A stretch of 43,485 bases of DNA from Bacteroidales bacterium UBA1216. Its GTDB lineage: Bacteria; Bacteroidota; Bacteroidia; Bacteroidales; Paludibacteraceae. The notes beneath the pieces are model-generated. The model made no database searches, was not told the DNA's origin, and worked only from the letters and a program-made list of their open reading frames with translations. The stretch spans positions 8,112-51,596 of the forward strand of contig DBXI01000031.1 in NCBI GenBank assembly GCA_002309255.1, given 5' to 3'. The position numbers and the translations under genes are program-made. The first letter of the stretch is position 1. Every line of letters begins with the position of its first letter. Shown here in pieces: positions 1 through 8,858 of the stretch.

Positions 1-3000
1 CGAGAGCCGACCGAGTCACCTGCCATACGCAGTTGAACCACCCAACTCTTGTCGGGCTGACCGGCTACAGGCGTAGGACGCACCGTAGCATACCGGCCGG
101 CAGTCATCAGGTCGTACTTATAACGTCCTGCCGCATCAATGATCTGCTGTATCTTGGTATCGCACGCAGCGTTATCTTTGGAGTCGCCGGAGGCGTTACC
201 CACGCCGTCATACGCCACGTAGTAGATGGCATATCCCGGGTGTGTGGTCGTATCCGGACGGATACTCAGCGATCCGTCGTACTCATACGCACCGATATCT
301 ATCTGGCAGTCCTGTACACGCCTGGCAAATGCCACATCATTCTTCGGGAGCACAGCCTCTTCCACACTCTGATATACGAACGAGTTCCTGATTTGCGAAT
401 CTGTTTTGCCCTTTTGGCGCAATGCTGTATAGAACTCTCCGGTAAAATCCTGCGTTCCGCTGTTGATACAACTCGTACTGGCCTCACGCAGACGGAAATC
501 GTTCATGGATGCAGCGCGACCGGCTACATATACGCCATCTACGAAGTCTGCTGCAAAAGGTGAGTTCTCTGCCGAAGGTGCTTTGCCATTGATAAATACG
601 TTACCAATACCGTAATTGGATGTATTCTCTTCCGTCCAGTTATAGACATTCTGCTTCGTGGTATTATTCGGCTGTCCGATGGTCGTTTGTATGTAGCAGT
701 TCAGGAACGGGTTAACCTTGTCCACACCCGCGTTACGGTCACGAATGGCAACACCGTTATTGCCAAAGATAATGGTATTCGCCACAAACAGGTTCGGGTT
801 AGAAGCCGTTGCCAAAGAGATGGCGCCACCGCTGATTTGACCGCCTTCTTTCAAAGAAGCGGTATTATACGCGATGGTATTATTGAAGAACCGCCCGACG
901 CAGAATCCCAGACCACCGGCGGAGCCATAGCTGTAATTATTGGCAAACAGGGAGTTGAAGCAAGTACCTTCGTACATAAACATACCGCCCGCAAATACCT
1001 GATTCTGCGAGACTTGCGAACCTCCTGCGGATGTATTATTCAGTACAAAGCAGCCTTCGATGGTGGAGGTGGCACCATCGCAGAATATACCACCACCTTT
1101 CACACGGCTGCAAGCGGACATATTGTTGACCACAATACAGTTGCGCAGATGGGCACCCTCGTACATAGCTACACCCGCACCGCCGCCATGGGCCATACCC
1201 TCATCGTATAGGAAACCGTGACGGATAGTGAAGCCATCCCAATTTACGCCGTTATACTCCACGTAATGCGAGTCTTCGCGATTGGGCACCGTAGCAGCTG
1301 TGCGCTTGTCTTTGGTGCTGCCGGTCGCACGGTCAGTGTGCGGTAGCGAATCGTTCTTGAAAGTATTTGCCATGGAAACCGGATCACCTATACCGCCACC
1401 GCCATACGTCGGCACGCAAACATCCGGCATTGTCAGCACACGCTTACGAAGCGTTGTACGATGATTTTGAACCGTATAATCGCGAAGATTTCTTTCTATC
1501 GGGTCTGATGTTCCAAGAATGGTTACATCATCTTCCGATTCGCTAAGCACATAATCCTCGTCTGTAACTTGAATCAAATGGGGATTGGACATCCGCACTC
1601 TTCTGAAATTGGCTTTTGTCGCATCGTTATTGCCTCCCAATGTACCTGTCGCCGGATCGGTAGCCTTTGTACCCGGTGAGGCCATTATCCGTAAGGTCAG
1701 ATCTCCCGTTGCAGGTTGGGTAAACGTAAACTCGTATCTTCTCAGTTTGTTATTTTTGCAATATACTGGCTGCTCTGCCAATGTGTCCCCATTGGATGCC
1801 AGCACATAGAAGGTAATACCCGTATTCGTTTCATCAACATAGTTGGCATAATAGGCACCAAGGTCTATCTGTAACTGATAAGCTCCTGCCGGTACATTCT
1901 TTGCGGTCTGCCAGAAACTCATTGTATTCATCACTCCCTGTAGCAATAGACCGCGTGGAACAGTACCTATTTTTGTACCATCAGAGTCGAGTACATCGGT
2001 TTCTGTATCAAACCCCCATGTATTATAGTCTATATTGTTGGATCTATCTTCATATGCGAGTTCCCAACTCTTATTGCCATTCGCATCCGGCCAAGGATTG
2101 GAGGCTGATTTTTCGGGACCAAAATACTGATACACAACTAACTGTCCGGATGTCCAGGTAATGCCACCGAACACCTCATTACCCATCGTAATGTTGCTAC
2201 TAACTTTATTTCCGTTCTTGTCAACTTTTCTTCTATAATTCTTATTAAACACGTTGTTGGAGCCGGAATAAATCATGTTGTAGTAGCGGATATACGTTGA
2301 GGATACATCTGTCGTGGAAACAGACCATGTGTAGGTGTTCGTGCGTGTAATAGTCGCCGTATCTATGGTTTCGGTATCCTCGATAATGGATAGCGAATAG
2401 TCGTCATCCCAGTATCGAACGGCGCTCTGATTCAGATGGGTATTGTCCTGCTTTGGGTCGGTATCGGAGATTTGCAGGATAGTCTCGTAATCCACTGCAT
2501 CCAAATCTTCACTTTCCGCGGATTTAGGGATATTCACTACATTCGACATCAAGGCTTGGCGTTCTGTCATACCCGGAGAGTGGTATTTACTTGTGGGGAA
2601 ACCGCCATACACGGATACGCTGTCGCGCATCACGTAGCCCTTGTAGTCGGTATATTTACCGGCACCTACCCACACCTGGATAGAATCGTTGTGCAAGGTT
2701 TTATTAAGCGCAGACGCCTTTTCTACAGCATATTGCAATCCACTGACATAGCGCTCCGCACGGGTGTTGTTAATCCAGCCGTTGGTTTGTACTCCGGCTA
2801 TGAAACTTGAATACGAATAACTACTCGGTTTACCGGTATAGGGATTGGCGCGCCAGAACGTACGCGAAGCACCGCTTATCTCACCGTACGGATAACGTGC
2901 ATCATAGGCATATCCGGCACCTGATGACGAACTGCTGGAAGAGGTCACCTCTGAACTGCGATCCTCTACCGGAGCGGCTGTCTCATCCCGGTCATCCGGA

Positions 3001-6000
3001 CCGCCGGTATATATACTGCGAACGGTCAGTTGTGACAGGGTGGTCAGGGTCGTGGTAGTACTCTCCGTCCTGTCGGTAAACCATACTCTTCCCCAGCCTC
3101 CGTTATACTTCGTATTCGTGGTCAGAATAGGATTACCCTCGCTGTCCAGCACGCGGTCGCAAGTCGGCTCGATGTCTATCTGATCGCCTTCTGCAAGTTC
3201 GGGACCGGCTATATTGTCCAATACATACACCGTATTACCCGCGATGGCGTCGTCCCAACTTGATCCGTCGCGTTTGCCGGCACCTTCGGGCGTGACATAC
3301 ATCACCGCACCGTACTCGGGCAGGTTGGTGTTCTCTATCGCGCCTATATCCGGCTCACCGCCGTAGTTACGACGGTTGCGGTCCGACAGGTCATAGTCCT
3401 CAATCTCCGAACGGGGTATATCGTTGCCGCCGTACTCCGACAGCGATGCGGCATTCACGCACGGGTTGACATTCAGCGGCATATACGATACACTGCCACC
3501 GAACAGCGGCTTGTCGCTCTCATAGGAGTGACCGACATTACGTGCCGGGTTCAAAAATACGGGATACGTCGGCTCGGTGCGGTCGGTACGGGTAAGGATA
3601 CAACTGTTGCGCTTCTCATCCAGTGTGGCGGGCATAACCAGCTTGAGCGGATGCGAATCGGGATCCGGCATGCCGGTAGGCAGCACACCGACTATAGTCG
3701 GATGCGTAAAGCCCTCTTTGAAGAAACCGTGCGGCTGGCTCGGGTCTTCCTCATGCAACCTGAGGTCTCTATCGAACATATTATAGGTGCCGAACACGTA
3801 GTCCTGACCTTCCCGGTTGACCGATAACACGTTGGCTACCGAGCCGAGGTCGCCACGGTTATCCAGCACTTGGTCGCCGTTGCAGAACACGAGCGAGTTA
3901 TCCACACGTATAAAGCCGTGGAAAGGCATCTCCACATTGCCGCGTGTGGTCTTGTTGTCCGCCTTGAACGGATAGCCCACGTTGTTCACCACATCGCAGT
4001 GGTCCATATCGATGAAGGCGCGGCCGTTGGCGGTAATCACACCGTGCGACTCGGTTACGTGGTGCGGCGCGTCGGACAGGTAGTCCGCCGTGTTGTTGCG
4101 GATAATGCAGTTGATCACCGTCAGCTCGGCGTAGCACACCTGCCTACCGCCTGAAAGGCCTTTCCTGTGCTCGCCGTTCACATAGATAGCGGCGCCTTTC
4201 GGTGCGGAGTTGTTGGCCAGACGGCAGTTACGCAACTCGTTGCCCACCATGTCGATACGTTTGTTGGCATCCGTCGTCTCGTTGTTGACGATCACACCGC
4301 CGCCCGCCATAATGGCATTGGTCACCGACAGGTTGTGCGCGTTACCGTTGTAGAGCTTGAAGCCGTCCACAATGGCGTACTCGGCATTCACGTAGGTGAG
4401 CACGTGGGCGGCGTTGTTCTGGTAGGCGTCGTGTCCGACGGCACCTAAGATGTTTGCAGTTACCTTCGGCGCTAAGTTCAGCGGGTCACGCCCTTCGGTA
4501 CTCGTTCCTGTCAACGAATGGGGATAACCGCCGTATAGGCGCAAGTGCGATAGCATACGGATAGAGGCGGTACGCATCTCACTGCCCAGGTAGTTGTTCG
4601 GGCCGGCGGTACTCATCTCCCCCTCTTTCACCAGGATTTGCACGTTGTCGTAGTCCTCATAGGCAGTCGGATTGTCGTCCTCGTCCCAGGCGGTAGGCAT
4701 GTGATAGTGCGCACGGCGACCGATAGGTTGGCTTGGATCCTCCACCAGGTACTGCCTGAGGAACATGATGGCGTCGCCGATGTTCTTGATAGGCTCATCC
4801 CAACTCTGACCGGTGTGCTCGGGTATGATATAATCGCCGCTCTCGTCAAACAGACCGATACGCTGGGGGTCCACAAAGATGGTCGGTATAGGCGTGTGCT
4901 CGCCCTTGCGGTACTCCAGCGCCTGCGGCACCACCATGGCATAGCGCACATGCTCGTTCTCACGGATCAGTGCACCCAACGATGACACCGGCTCAAACGT
5001 GTTACCCACTACGCCGTAGGTCGTATGGGCGTGCTGGATCCATTGCGAAGCACCCTGCATGGCATCCGTCACCTGAACACCTTTTTCCGCCAAGGCGGAG
5101 TAGATTCCCGGGTGCCAGTCGCGCACGTGAGGATAGGCGTCGGTGTGGATATTCGGGTAATCCTCGTTGCCCTCGGCATCGTAGGTGAGCACACCGGCTT
5201 TGGGTGTCGGATGGTGGAAACAGGGGTAATTGGCCTCAATACCCTGGTGAGGTATGTTGTCACGCTCCAGGGCGTACACCATATCTTTTTGCACACCCGT
5301 CCAGTCGGTTATATCATGGTTCATGAACGCCGAGTGGTAGGCCAGGATCTCGTCGTCAGAATCCTGATTCTGACGGATGGCGGCAAACTGCAGGTTGTTG
5401 TTCGCCTTGCATCGGCTGCCCCAGAACACGGAGTTGTATATCAGTCCGCAGTTACGTATATACACGCCGCCCGAACGACCGTGACGTCGGCCGTAGTACA
5501 TCACATCCTGACCGATACAGCTGTTATTGACCACCGAGCAGTGGTTGAGCGTTCCGCCCTCGTCCAGATAGATACCGCCTCCTTCGGCGTTACTCGTATT
5601 GTTGCTTATCACACTCGCCGAGCAGAACGGTGAGAAGTGGTTGATCTCGTCCTCAGGTTCGGGTTCGCGCCCGTAGCGTGCACGGATACGCTCGCGCCAG
5701 GGATACTCACCGGGCACATGGCAGATAGCCAGTCCGGCACCGATACGTGCCGTCGATTGTGTCAGGAAGGAGTGCTCCACCGAGCCGTTGTAGTCGATAG
5801 CCACCGCACCTCCATAGCCCTGTACGATACCTACACCCGATGCCTGACAGGTATGGATATAGCAGAACTCCACGCGTCCGCCACCGTCCATATATACGCC
5901 ACCGCCACGCATCGTAGCGGCACAATGGTGAATTATACAGTGCAGCAGCGAGGCGCCCTCCACCAGATAGGCACCACCGCCGTAACCCATATGCGTGCGG

Positions 6001-6692
6001 CTGCCCGTCTGACGCGACGAGGCGTTACCGCCCTCAATCGTACATCCGTCCACCCACGCCTTACGTTCCAGAGGCTTGTAGTGACGTGCAAGCGAGTCAT
6101 TGGTCACAGGTATCTCGCCATTGGTGGCGAACCAGACAACATGGTAGGAGTTGGTGGGGAAGACGGTATTGAAGCGTCCGCGGACGCTGTCATAAGTGAA
6201 CGACACATCAATCGGCGAGTGGTTACCCGACAGGATGGTCTTGTGCTTGAGATGCCAGTGACCGGTCACCTGTTCGTCGGTCGTGGCACCAATCTGGATA
6301 CGGCTGTTCCAGTTGTCGTCAAAGGTCTTGTTGTTCTTCATCCGGCGCAGACCGGGACGTGATTCGGGACTCGCCTCCGAGAATCCGCCATAGACGTGTA
6401 TGCCCTCGTAAATCTTGAACGAGGTGTTCAGCATCGAGCCGCCGGACGCTTCCGTGGATTCGGTGGGCACGTATGTTCCTTCGGCTATATAGACGGAGCC
6501 GCCGGACAGGTTGTTACGCGCCAGATAGTCGCGCAGGTCGTTGATGGCGTCCTGCACGTTGTTCATCGCCGTTGCCCAACTCAGACCGTCGTTCTTGTAT
6601 GCACCCGATGTGCGCACATAGCGGATTGTGTCCGTCTGCGCTTGCGCGTAGGCGGATATGAGCAACAGCAATATGATAACGATTTTCTTCAA
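1..6692 (-). CDS. Giant secreted right-handed beta-helix surface protein, partial (C-terminus beyond window edge)
   Basis: An open frame runs without a stop from a TTG at 6692-6690 to base 1, giving at least 2230 residues. TTG is chosen because it opens a signal peptide (MKKIVIILLLLISAYAQAQ) and no in-frame ATG lies nearby; the start is the weakest part of the call. The protein consists of repeated modules. Each begins with a G-rich SW motif (DGLSWATA near residue 30, GQSWDEP near 625, DGSSWDDA near 1135), then a VYIAEGTY/VWVGAGKY strand and a YGGF/YGGY motif (near 101, 721 and 1362), then Asn/Gly-rich beta-helix turns such as GGGVYMDGGG and NNTSNAEGGGIYLDEGG. This is the pectin-lyase-like fold of Bacteroidota surface proteins. 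A Ser-rich linker (seven Ser in a row) lies near residue 1250. It is the last visible gene of the fimbrial operon, 50 nt after a fimbrial lipoprotein gene. Inference: exported surface adhesin or fimbrial tip protein; any sorting signal would be off-window. Confidence 0.8.
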   Translation of the reverse strand, partial: MKKIVIILLLLISAYAQAQTDTIRYVRTSGAYKNDGLSWATAMNNVQDAINDLRDYLARNNLSGGSVYIAEGTYVPTESTEASGGSMLNTSFKIYEGIHVYGGFSEASPESRPGLRRMKNNKTFDDNWNSRIQIGATTDEQVTGHWHLKHKTILSGNHSPIDVSFTYDSVRGRFNTVFPTNSYHVVWFATNGEIPVTNDSLARHYKPLERKAWVDGCTIEGGNASSRQTGSRTHMGYGGGAYLVEGASLLHCIIHHCAATMRGGGVYMDGGGRVEFCYIHTCQASGVGIVQGYGGAVAIDYNGSVEHSFLTQSTARIGAGLAICHVPGEYPWRERIRARYGREPEPEDEINHFSPFCSASVISNNTSNAEGGGIYLDEGGTLNHCSVVNNSCIGQDVMYYGRRHGRSGGVYIRNCGLIYNSVFWGSRCKANNNLQFAAIRQNQDSDDEILAYHSAFMNHDITDWTGVQKDMVYALERDNIPHQGIEANYPCFHHPTPKAGVLTYDAEGNEDYPNIHTDAYPHVRDWHPGIYSALAEKGVQVTDAMQGASQWIQHAHTTYGVVGNTFEPVSSLGALIRENEHVRYAMVVPQALEYRKGEHTPIPTIFVDPQRIGLFDESGDYIIPEHTGQSWDEPIKNIGDAIMFLRQYLVEDPSQPIGRRAHYHMPTAWDEDDNPTAYEDYDNVQILVKEGEMSTAGPNNYLGSEMRTASIRMLSHLRLYGGYPHSLTGTSTEGRDPLNLAPKVTANILGAVGHDAYQNNAAHVLTYVNAEYAIVDGFKLYNGNAHNLSVTNAIMAGGGVIVNNETTDANKRIDMVGNELRNCRLANNSAPKGAAIYVNGEHRKGLSGGRQVCYAELTVINCIIRNNTADYLSDAPHHVTESHGVITANGRAFIDMDHCDVVNNVGYPFKADNKTTRGNVEMPFHGFIRVDNSLVFCNGDQVLDNRGDLGSVANVLSVNREGQDYVFGTYNMFDRDLRLHEEDPSQPHGFFKEGFTHPTIVGVLPTGMPDPDSHPLKLVMPATLDEKRNSCILTRTDRTEPTYPVFLNPARNVGHSYESDKPLFGGSVSYMPLNVNPCVNAASLSEYGGNDIPRSEIEDYDLSDRNRRNYGGEPDIGAIENTNLPEYGAVMYVTPEGAGKRDGSSWDDAIAGNTVYVLDNIAGPELAEGDQIDIEPTCDRVLDSEGNPILTTNTKYNGGWGRVWFTDRTESTTTTLTTLSQLTVRSIYTGGPDDRDETAAPVEDRSSEVTSSSSSSSGAGYAYDARYPYGEISGASRTFWRANPYTGKPSSYSYSSFIAGVQTNGWINNTRAERYVSGLQYAVEKASALNKTLHNDSIQVWVGAGKYTDYKGYVMRDSVSVYGGFPTSKYHSPGMTERQALMSNVVNIPKSAESEDLDAVDYETILQISDTDPKQDNTHLNQSAVRYWDDDYSLSIIEDTETIDTATITRTNTYTWSVSTTDVSSTYIRYYNMIYSGSNNVFNKNYRRKVDKNGNKVSSNITMGNEVFGGITWTSGQLVVYQYFGPEKSASNPWPDANGNKSWELAYEDRSNNIDYNTWGFDTETDVLDSDGTKIGTVPRGLLLQGVMNTMSFWQTAKNVPAGAYQLQIDLGAYYANYVDETNTGITFYVLASNGDTLAEQPVYCKNNKLRRYEFTFTQPATGDLTLRIMASPGTKATDPATGTLGGNNDATKANFRRVRMSNPHLIQVTDEDYVLSESEDDVTILGTSDPIERNLRDYTVQNHRTTLRKRVLTMPDVCVPTYGGGGIGDPVSMANTFKNDSLPHTDRATGSTKDKRTAATVPNREDSHYVEYNGVNWDGFTIRHGFLYDEGMAHGGGAGVAMYEGAHLRNCIVVNNMSACSRVKGGGIFCDGATSTIEGCFVLNNTSAGGSQVSQNQVFAGGMFMYEGTCFNSLFANNYSYGSAGGLGFCVGRFFNNTIAYNTASLKEGGQISGGAISLATASNPNLFVANTIIFGNNGVAIRDRNAGVDKVNPFLNCYIQTTIGQPNNTTKQNVYNWTEENTSNYGIGNVFINGKAPSAENSPFAADFVDGVYVAGRAASMNDFRLREASTSCINSGTQDFTGEFYTALRQKGKTDSQIRNSFVYQSVEEAVLPKNDVAFARRVQDCQIDIGAYEYDGSLSIRPDTTTHPGYAIYYVAYDGVGNASGDSKDNAACDTKIQQIIDAAGRYKYDLMTAGRYATVRPTPVAGQPDKSWVVQLRMAGDSVGS

Positions 6693-6742
6693 TGTTATTC
6701 TCTTCGAGATGTCGTAATCTCGTGATGTCGTGATTTCGACCG

Positions 6743-7807
6743 TTATTCAATTGTCTTTGTTTCCGACTTGTTCTCCAGCGGTTTGGTCAGGCTGAAGTTC
6801 CCCCGTATCCACGGCACAAACACCGCCGCCGTGTCAATGGGTTGGTTGAGTGTGAGCTGATAGCCCGTACCAGCGCTGCCGTTGGTACGCATCAGTAGTT
6901 GCAGCGGGAAGTAGTCTTTAGCCCCCTCCACTGTATAGGGGATGGTGTAGAAGTATGTGCGCCCTTCCCACCACAAACCTTCGTCAGCCGGTGTGACGAT
7001 GTTCGGGATGTCATATCCCCCCGATGTGGGCAGGGTAGGCATGGTGTTGCGGAGCGGCATGAAACAATAGGCATTGCCGTTATATAGCCGTCGTGCCTCC
7101 ATGTACGTGAGCCGTACCGCTTCCGAGGGATTGCTGCGTATGCGCATCGAGTCCACCACGCTCCACTGCAGGTCGACCTTGGCTGCTACGTGGTAAAGCA
7201 TCAGGCTTAGACGGGTCGAACGATGAGGAACGCAATCAAATGCGCCGTAGTACTTGCCGCCAATCAGCTGGTTGTAGGGGGTGGAATAAATATGCTGCAA
7301 ATTTCGCTGCACATCCTCAGACGATGCATCAAACGTGAGACTTAACACCTCTTCCAATCCGGAGACCGTGCTGATTGTTTTGTTGAATGTAAGCGGTATG
7401 GCTGACGCGATGATATATACGCGTCCGTTAAGCGTATTGTCAGAGAGCAACATATCCAATGTGCCAACGTACTGATAGATGCTGTCAGCCGGTTGCAGTG
7501 AGCCGTTGGAATGGGTCAAGATCCAATCATCATCCGTCAGCACGCGTTCAATCGTGCTCCAGCGCGTCCAGGCATTCCCTACCTGTTTGAGGATGATGGC
7601 ATAGATATAGTTCGGAAACAGGAATTGCTCCGTTGTTCCCGGGTCGCCTACTGTACAATGCGCCGGCATACGGCGTACCGCCTGCACCTCACCCGCCGGC
7701 AGGTAGAGCGAGAACGGCATCTCCGACCGCATCTCCACCTCGTGCGTACATCCCGCGAACGCGATAAACAACAATAGTACTACTATGTATGACGCGACTA
7801 ACCTCAC
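6743..7807 (-). CDS. Fimbrial accessory lipoprotein (Mfa/FimA-like minor subunit)
   Basis: 354 aa starting at GTG, 1 nt after the stop of the Mfa2-like gene, so translation is probably coupled. The N-terminus is a lipoprotein signal (LLFIAFAGC, lipidated Cys20). An RRMP motif at residues 45-48 matches the RRMP of the fimbrillin two genes upstream; in P. gingivalis fimbrillins an Arg-specific protease cleaves at such a position to free the strand used for polymerisation. The rest is a predicted all-beta protein with no other motif I recognise. Position and shared processing motif suggest an accessory subunit like Mfa3/Mfa4; that equivalence is inference. Confidence 0.65.
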   Translation of the reverse strand: MRLVASYIVVLLLFIAFAGCTHEVEMRSEMPFSLYLPAGEVQAVRRMPAHCTVGDPGTTEQFLFPNYIYAIILKQVGNAWTRWSTIERVLTDDDWILTHSNGSLQPADSIYQYVGTLDMLLSDNTLNGRVYIIASAIPLTFNKTISTVSGLEEVLSLTFDASSEDVQRNLQHIYSTPYNQLIGGKYYGAFDCVPHRSTRLSLMLYHVAAKVDLQWSVVDSMRIRSNPSEAVRLTYMEARRLYNGNAYCFMPLRNTMPTLPTSGGYDIPNIVTPADEGLWWEGRTYFYTIPYTVEGAKDYFPLQLLMRTNGSAGTGYQLTLNQPIDTAAVFVPWIRGNFSLTKPLENKSETKTIE

Positions 7808-7808
7808 C

Positions 7809-8795
7809 TTACAAATCTATATCATGTGACCCGCCATCGTTCCAATCCAGCGTCACATTCACGCTGGCATTGATGTTCTGCATGGGTTGCAGCGATCCAT
7901 CCTCAGCTTGCCTGACGCGGATGAGTTGCAGTGTGCCTGCCTCTAGCGGCGAATGCATGTCAATCAGTGTCTCCGTTACCGAACCATCGGATAGGGTGCT
8001 ATATGCCCTCAGTTGCCATAGCTTCGCGGCATCTTGTGCTTGACGGCGTGCCGGCGTAGAGCCCGAAGGAGCATCACGCGATGGCAGGGTGACTGCAGCA
8101 TAACACTGCTCACTTACCTTATCCATACGGATGAGCGCGGCGCGCGTGTACGTATATACGCTGTCTTGTATCCGAAACCCCGACGCACTGCCACTTACCA
8201 GCACCTGCATATCCTGCACCTGCTCATCCGGCTCCACAATCAGCGCCACAGCACTGGTGGTCATATACAGGTTCACATGATGCGATTGCGTCGATGAGTC
8301 CGTCAGCAGGATAGGCGTGCGACCTGTATAGATAGTCGTGTTGTACGAGGGGAGGGTGTCCTGAGCATGCTGGATGAGCGAAACGTACGACACATATGCC
8401 GTGTCCTCTACAGATACATTCACATTGTCTGCACTGTTCACCATCGCTACATGGTAGTAATTTCTACGCGGCACATACACCGTGTACGATGCTGATTTAC
8501 TGTCCACTATCTTCTGCATCGCATGCTGCAAATGATCCTTGTCCTGGTCATAGAACAGCATGTTCAGGTCATGTGCAAAGCCCGAAAAAACAGGCTCTAA
8601 CCATTTGCCCAGCGCCACCGCAATAGGCGCATCGTCAACACTCGCAAGCTCCGCCTCAATGACCGCCTCTATATTCACTTGCATACGCATGTCATAGGTC
8701 ACGTAGCAATCCACACCACACACGCTCAGATCATCATCGATGAGCGAGCATGAGGTGTATAGTAGTGTTAATATGACCAGTGCGTAGCGCTTCAT
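7809..8795 (-). CDS. FimB/Mfa2-family fimbrial anchor lipoprotein
   Basis: 328 aa from the ATG at 8795; an in-frame TTG nine bases earlier (8804) is a less likely start. A lipobox (LLYTSC, Cys16) is followed at once by SLIDDDLSVCGVDCYVTYDMR, the family signature of FimB/Mfa2 proteins (Cys, acidic DDLS, Cys, then an aromatic beta strand). These outer-membrane lipoproteins anchor the fimbria and limit its length. Unlike its two subunit-like neighbours it lacks an RRMP processing site, which fits an anchor that is not proteolytically activated. It lies between the fimbrillin gene (54 nt from that stop to the TTG) and the accessory lipoprotein gene. Confidence 0.8.
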   Translation of the reverse strand: MKRYALVILTLLYTSCSLIDDDLSVCGVDCYVTYDMRMQVNIEAVIEAELASVDDAPIAVALGKWLEPVFSGFAHDLNMLFYDQDKDHLQHAMQKIVDSKSASYTVYVPRRNYYHVAMVNSADNVNVSVEDTAYVSYVSLIQHAQDTLPSYNTTIYTGRTPILLTDSSTQSHHVNLYMTTSAVALIVEPDEQVQDMQVLVSGSASGFRIQDSVYTYTRAALIRMDKVSEQCYAAVTLPSRDAPSGSTPARRQAQDAAKLWQLRAYSTLSDGSVTETLIDMHSPLEAGTLQLIRVRQAEDGSLQPMQNINASVNVTLDWNDGGSHDIDL

Positions 8796-8858
8796 ATTCA
8801 GCAAACGCCCTCCTTCAGAGCGACAACGCGCCCCGAAAGAGAGTGTTGCAGCCAGGGA

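Noticed and set aside
33..6725. Many plus-strand open frames of 60-240 codons, for example 5637-6362 and 5025-5633
   Set aside because: They are shadows of the single minus-strand beta-helix gene; their translations have no domain, signal peptide or strand pattern, and the minus frame has a clear modular structure.
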